Positions 36,542 to 39,313 of a DNA stretch of 39,313 bases are shown in pieces (position 1 is the stretch's first letter; the number at the start of each line of letters is the position of its first letter). Source of the DNA: Aquimarina agarivorans (GTDB lineage: Bacteria > Bacteroidota > Bacteroidia > Flavobacteriales > Flavobacteriaceae). The notes under the pieces were generated by a model, which did not search any database, was not told the origin of the DNA, and saw only the letters and a program-made list of their open reading frames with translations. Where the stretch lies: the NCBI RefSeq assembly GCF_000218485.1, contig NZ_AFPB01000131.1, forward strand, positions 1-39,313, in the 5' to 3' direction. Both the position numbers and the translations under genes were made by a program.

Positions 36542-37414
36542 TTACCTATTTATAACTAAATTTTCAAGCAATCGACGTCTCCCATTAATAAATATATCAA
36601 TTCTATGTACACCTGTGTTTACCCTACTTACGTCAATCCGAATTTCATTTTGCCCTCGTTTAATATTAATAGGCACTCTTCCTAATCTAATAAATCCTCT
36701 TTCATTTATTTGATAAGTTGCATTAGGATCATCAACATTACTAGAAATAAATAAAGTAGTCGACGAAGATGCAGGATTAGGTGCAATAATTAAATTTTCC
36801 TGAATTTCTGTTGGATCACCAACAGGCGATGGTTCTACTGATCTAATAGTCCAAAGTTGTCTTCTATTTCTATTTCTTACTTCTCTTTGTACTAAAATAC
36901 CATTATTATCAAATGACAATGCCTTTCCTGAAAGTACACTTACAAAACGCACTTGATTGTTTGATAAATTTACTGCTCTCTATCGTTGACCAATATCCGA
37001 TCTATTTGGCTGTTGTTGTGATGGCAACGCATTATTATTTTGTACATCAATAGCTCTACCCAATCTTACATTGATAATTTGATAAATGTTATTTCCTAAA
37101 GATACAAATTTCCATTTCTGAAAATCTCTTAAAATTGTCGAGTTCGTACGAATATCTGTAGCTGTCTCAGCTTCTAAACGCCCTCCATCTGCTATTATAG
37201 GCATAAAAACTGTTTGTGTGCCACAGCAACCAAATGAACCTCTTGAGGTAAATTCCAATGAGACTAATTCTCCATTGGCAACGTTTGATAAATTGAATTG
37301 TGAATTAATGTTAATTCGATTTTGACTATTTGCATTAAAACCAAAAGCAATTGAAATAAATAAAAATTGAAGTAAACCTAATTTTAAGTTTTTTGAGTTA
37401 AATGTTGTTTTCAT
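36542..37414 (-). pseudogene. T9SS beta-trefoil-like secreted protein with premature TAG
   Basis: One frame of 290 codons interrupted by a single TAG at 36982-36980 (after SDIGQR, before RAVNLSNNQV). Before it: signal peptide (LGLLQFLFISIAFGFNANSQ), then a segment with KWKFVSLGNNIYQIINVRLG and RAIDVQNNNALPSQQQP, the pattern of ricin-type or related beta-trefoil lectins. After it: LSGKALSFDNNG and RRQLWTI in the same style, then a type A T9SS domain (IAPNPASSSTTLFIS to LLENLVINR). The frames are in phase, so this is a substitution, not an indel. If real, the product would lack the T9SS domain and stay inside the cell envelope. It is probably a recent pseudogene. Confidence 0.65.
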
Positions 37415-37610
37415 AATACTAATTTTAAAAGTAAATTTTTATGATTTTACAAAAACACACTTTTCTTTTATTATAAAATTTTATCTAATTTATATAAATA
37501 ATAATTTTATACTATCGTCTTAGTAGTGAGATTATACTGGAAATTAACACAAACAAAAAATTAACGTGTTTACATTGAAAACAATTTCGAAAAATACCGT
37601 CAAAATAGCT
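37415..37610. other. Intergenic region, no gene seen
   Basis: About 200 bp of AT-rich DNA upstream of the beta-trefoil-like gene, presumably containing its promoter. Nothing else is seen. Confidence 0.35.
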
Positions 37611-37831
37611 TGCCCCTTGCTGGCGCGTGCGTTTCGCTCGTGACCTTGAAAGCCAATTCAAATCAATTTTTAAAATAATATAGTCATCAATTCCATAATT
37701 TACAGCACTACTATATTAATAATCAATTGGATAAATTACTAACACTGAAACAACTTTTATCACATTTGTCACTTCTTTCTTTTACTCTCTTTGCTTAGGT
37801 TCACGAGCGGAACGCTCGCTCCAGTGTGGGC
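37611..37831. repeat. Pair of inverted GC-rich REP-like repeats
   Basis: Two GC-rich units stand out in AT-rich DNA. Unit 1 (about 37611-37646) read in reverse contains TCACGAGCGAAACGCACGCG. Unit 2 (about 37797-37831) contains TCACGAGCGGAACGCTCGCT. They are roughly 80 percent identical and lie in inverted orientation 150 bp apart. Unit 2 has a small GAGCG-GAA-CGCTC hairpin. They resemble dispersed REP-type elements. No REP-associated transposase is in the window. Confidence 0.55.
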
Positions 37832-37910
37832 TTTTTATAAGTAATACTTTGACTGGTAAGCACCAAACCATTGCACAACAAAAATGCTATGAAAAAAAGC
37901 CTTTGAACAT
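37801..37910 (-). pseudogene. Truncated third copy of the tandem exported-protein family
   Basis: It starts four bases after the stop of the preceding paralog, with the same spacing as between the two intact copies. With one T added to a run of seven (37892-37898; the intact copy has eight) it reads MFKGFFFIAFLLCNGLVLTS, then QSITYKKPTLERAFRS and a stop inside REP-like unit 2. The first 28 residues are nearly identical to the neighbouring gene's signal peptide; the rest of the gene is gone. It is a tandem duplicate cut off at the REP-like element. Confidence 0.7.
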
Positions 37911-37914
37911 CTCT

Positions 37915-38550
37915 TTAATTATCTAAATGTGAGTAATGACTGCGTTCTAAAATTTCTCCTGTAATACCATCTACCTTTATCACTTCTCGGCGCATGGATA
38001 CTTTTTTGTAAGTTACGTACCAATTAGTTCCGTTTTCGCCACTCTCTCTACCTATAGTTGTATTTTTACCTAGCAGATCAATGATATCTTTTTCTTTTTT
38101 GATTAATTCTAATAATTGTTCAAAAGAAAATTTAAAGGGTTTGTCATAATCAACTGCTTCGACTAATTTTCCTTCTTTATCATATTCTAATCTTTTTTTT
38201 AAAAATCTATTAGGAAACCTAATCACATGTTGCTCTAAATTTTTATTGCTCTTATAAAACCTTTTGAAAGTCATAAATAATTCGGGTGGTGCTGGGTATT
38301 CGTAAACGGAATAATCATTTTCCCCTTCAACTTGTCTCACTTTAGTTCCATCATCTAAAACAAAATTGTATTCAGTATTAATTTTATTTTTTTCGAAAGT
38401 TACTATATCAAATTTTTCTGTGGTTCGCGTGGTGTCATTTTGTGTGGTACGCTCCTGCTTTTTTAGCTGCTTTTTATGGGTAATGTTTTGACTGGTAAGC
38501 ACCAAACCATTGCACAACAAAAATACTACGAAAAAAAAGCCTTTGAACAT
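37915..38550 (-). CDS. Exported protein of a tandem paralog family
   Basis: A 211-residue protein of unknown function. The signal peptide is MFKGFFFVVFLLCNGLVLTS. A basic linker is followed by a domain shared with the next gene: TEKFDIVTFEKNKINTEYNF, VLDDGTKVRQ, a Pro-rich PAPPELFMTF, NYDKPF-like VDYDKPFKFSFEQLLELIKK, and the C-terminus MRREVIKVDGITGEILERSH then YSHLDN. It starts 4 bp after its paralog and ends 4 bp before the truncated third copy. Tandem small exported proteins of this kind in Bacteroidota can be immunity proteins, but no toxin is visible here, so this is only a possibility. Confidence 0.7.
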   Translation of the reverse strand: MFKGFFFVVFLLCNGLVLTSQNITHKKQLKKQERTTQNDTTRTTEKFDIVTFEKNKINTEYNFVLDDGTKVRQVEGENDYSVYEYPAPPELFMTFKRFYKSNKNLEQHVIRFPNRFLKKRLEYDKEGKLVEAVDYDKPFKFSFEQLLELIKKEKDIIDLLGKNTTIGRESGENGTNWYVTYKKVSMRREVIKVDGITGEILERSHYSHLDN

Positions 38551-38554
38551 CTTC

Positions 38555-39160
38555 TTAATTGTCTAAATGCGGATAATGGCTACGTTCTAAAATTGCTCCG
38601 GTAATTCCATCTACTTTAATTACTTCTCTACGCATAAAAACTTTTCTATATGTAATTTCCCATATAGGTCCTTCGTCTAGAATACCCCGCGTTATTAGTG
38701 TATTTTTATCAAAAATATCAATTGAATCTTTTTCATTTTTTATTAATTCTAATAACTGTTTAAAAGAAGATTTAAAAGGCTTATCATAATTGATTTCCTC
38801 AATTAATTTTCCATTTATATCAAATTCTTTATAATTCTTTGAAAAATCATTAGGAAAACTTATTAGATTACTTTTTAAATTACCATTTTTAAAGTATTCA
38901 TTGTAAGTATGATATAACTCAGGAGGAGGTGGAGTAATATATTCTGAATAATCTACTTTACTACTTGATTGTCTTATTTTTGTTCCATCATCTAATACAA
39001 AATTATACTCCCCATCTATTTTGTTTTTTTCAAATGTTTTTATATCAAATTTTTCTGTAGTCATTGTTACATTATTTTGTTTTGTGTTATTCTGATTGTT
39101 TACTTGACTTTTACAAGAAAAACACACAAATATTAATAATATTATAATTAATAGTTTCAT
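38555..39160 (-). CDS. Lipoprotein paralog of the same tandem family
   Basis: A 201-residue predicted lipoprotein: MKLLIIILLIFVCFSCKSQ carries a lipobox with Cys16, so it is anchored in a membrane, unlike its paralog downstream. The mature domain is closely related to it: TEKFDIKTFEKNKIDGEYNF, VLDDGTKIRQ, PPPPELYHTYNEYF, INYDKPFKSSFKQLLELIKN and MRREVIKVDGITGAILERSH. It follows a partial upstream gene by 3 bp and precedes the paralog by 4 bp, so at least three genes share a transcript. Function unknown. Confidence 0.7.
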   Translation of the reverse strand: MKLLIIILLIFVCFSCKSQVNNQNNTKQNNVTMTTEKFDIKTFEKNKIDGEYNFVLDDGTKIRQSSSKVDYSEYITPPPPELYHTYNEYFKNGNLKSNLISFPNDFSKNYKEFDINGKLIEEINYDKPFKSSFKQLLELIKNEKDSIDIFDKNTLITRGILDEGPIWEITYRKVFMRREVIKVDGITGAILERSHYPHLDN

Positions 39161-39163
39161 AAT

Positions 39164-39313
39164 TTATTCTTTAGTAACCTGAGGGTAAATAGTTACCCAT
39201 TGCCATTTCCAAGTACTTACTCTGTTAATACCTACCTGATGGGAGTAATCCATAATATTATCCGTTTTTTCAATTTCAAAAACATGTTTACTATTATTAT
39301 CAAAACTATTAAC
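39164..39313 (-). CDS. C-terminal end of an unrecognised gene running off the window
   Basis: The last 49 codons of a minus-strand gene, open to the window edge and ending WKWQWVTIYPQVTKE then TAA. It begins VNSFDNNSKHVFEIEKTDN. It is in frame throughout and its stop lies 3 bp before the lipoprotein gene, so it heads the same operon. No family can be named from this piece. If the exported paralogs are immunity proteins, this would be the place to look for a toxin. Confidence 0.6.
   Translation of the reverse strand, partial: VNSFDNNSKHVFEIEKTDNIMDYSHQVGINRVSTWKWQWVTIYPQVTKE

Noticed and set aside
1..39313. CRISPR arrays, tRNA or rRNA genes
   Set aside because: No regularly spaced direct repeats were seen, and no tRNA cloverleaf or rRNA segment was recognised apart from the tRNA-like part of the tmRNA.

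Overview
The window is AT-rich chromosomal DNA from a member of the Bacteroidota, most likely a marine or environmental Flavobacteriaceae. The evidence is gldA, four proteins with C-terminal type A type IX secretion (T9SS) sorting domains, promoters of the TAnnTTTG type, a tmRNA tag reading GENNYALAA, a C-terminal DAHP synthase/chorismate mutase fusion, and typical Bacteroidota small families (DUF6660, Lacal_2735). Species cannot be told from the sequence.

Layout. (1) 1-1010: debris of a mobile element, a 5'-truncated and frameshifted HUH-type Rep gene abutting a fragment of an opposite-strand gene. (2) 1032-4450: a metal-handling block, DUF6660 metal-binding secreted protein, TonB-dependent receptor, Fur/Zur-type repressor, DUF3703. 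(3) 4523-4956: terminator and tmRNA (ssrA, minus strand). (4) 5089-10111: a decaying accessory region with an internally deleted saccharopine/alanine-dehydrogenase-like remnant, a CPGC thioredoxin-like protein, an AurF-type diiron oxygenase pseudogene, an unrecognised frameshifted protein and a class I glutamine amidotransferase. The last three are bracketed by two inverted copies of a MITE-like element of about 175 bp. (5) 10287-12371: pirin, pyrF, Lacal_2735. (6) 13003-15912: secreted clan GH-A glycoside hydrolase. (7) 16207-20614: minus-strand aromatic amino acid operon pheA-aminotransferase-tyrA-DAHP synthase/chorismate mutase, preceded by a complete ribosome-mediated attenuator. (8) 20678-33418: gldA, GH3 beta-glucosidase, a very large PQQ-dehydrogenase-like/CBM6 T9SS protein, a GAF protein and a T9SS metzincin protease. 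(9) 34058-36501: cydAB. (10) 36542-39313: a T9SS beta-trefoil-like protein with a premature stop, a REP-like pair, and a tandem family of small exported proteins with a truncated third copy.

How the genes work together. The best-supported system is Phe/Tyr control. An 18-residue leader peptide with 7 Phe and 3 Tyr codons sits just after a TTG-N18-TACATTTG promoter. It is followed by a 14-bp intrinsic terminator whose 5' arm can pair instead with GGGGTTT located four bases after the leader stop codon. The metal block reads as a Zur-type regulated uptake operon. The secreted hydrolases, the quinoprotein and the protease rely on T9SS, and GldA belongs to the gliding machinery.

Caution on quality. 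pyrF, cydA, rep, the aurF-like gene, the unknown gene and the third tandem copy each carry one apparent single-base indel in a homopolymer (five losses, one gain). Because pyrF and cydA are otherwise intact core genes, several of these are probably sequencing or assembly errors. The two in-frame stops in the aurF-like gene, the internal deletion in the dehydrogenase remnant and the TAG in the beta-trefoil gene are a different kind of lesion and look like real decay.
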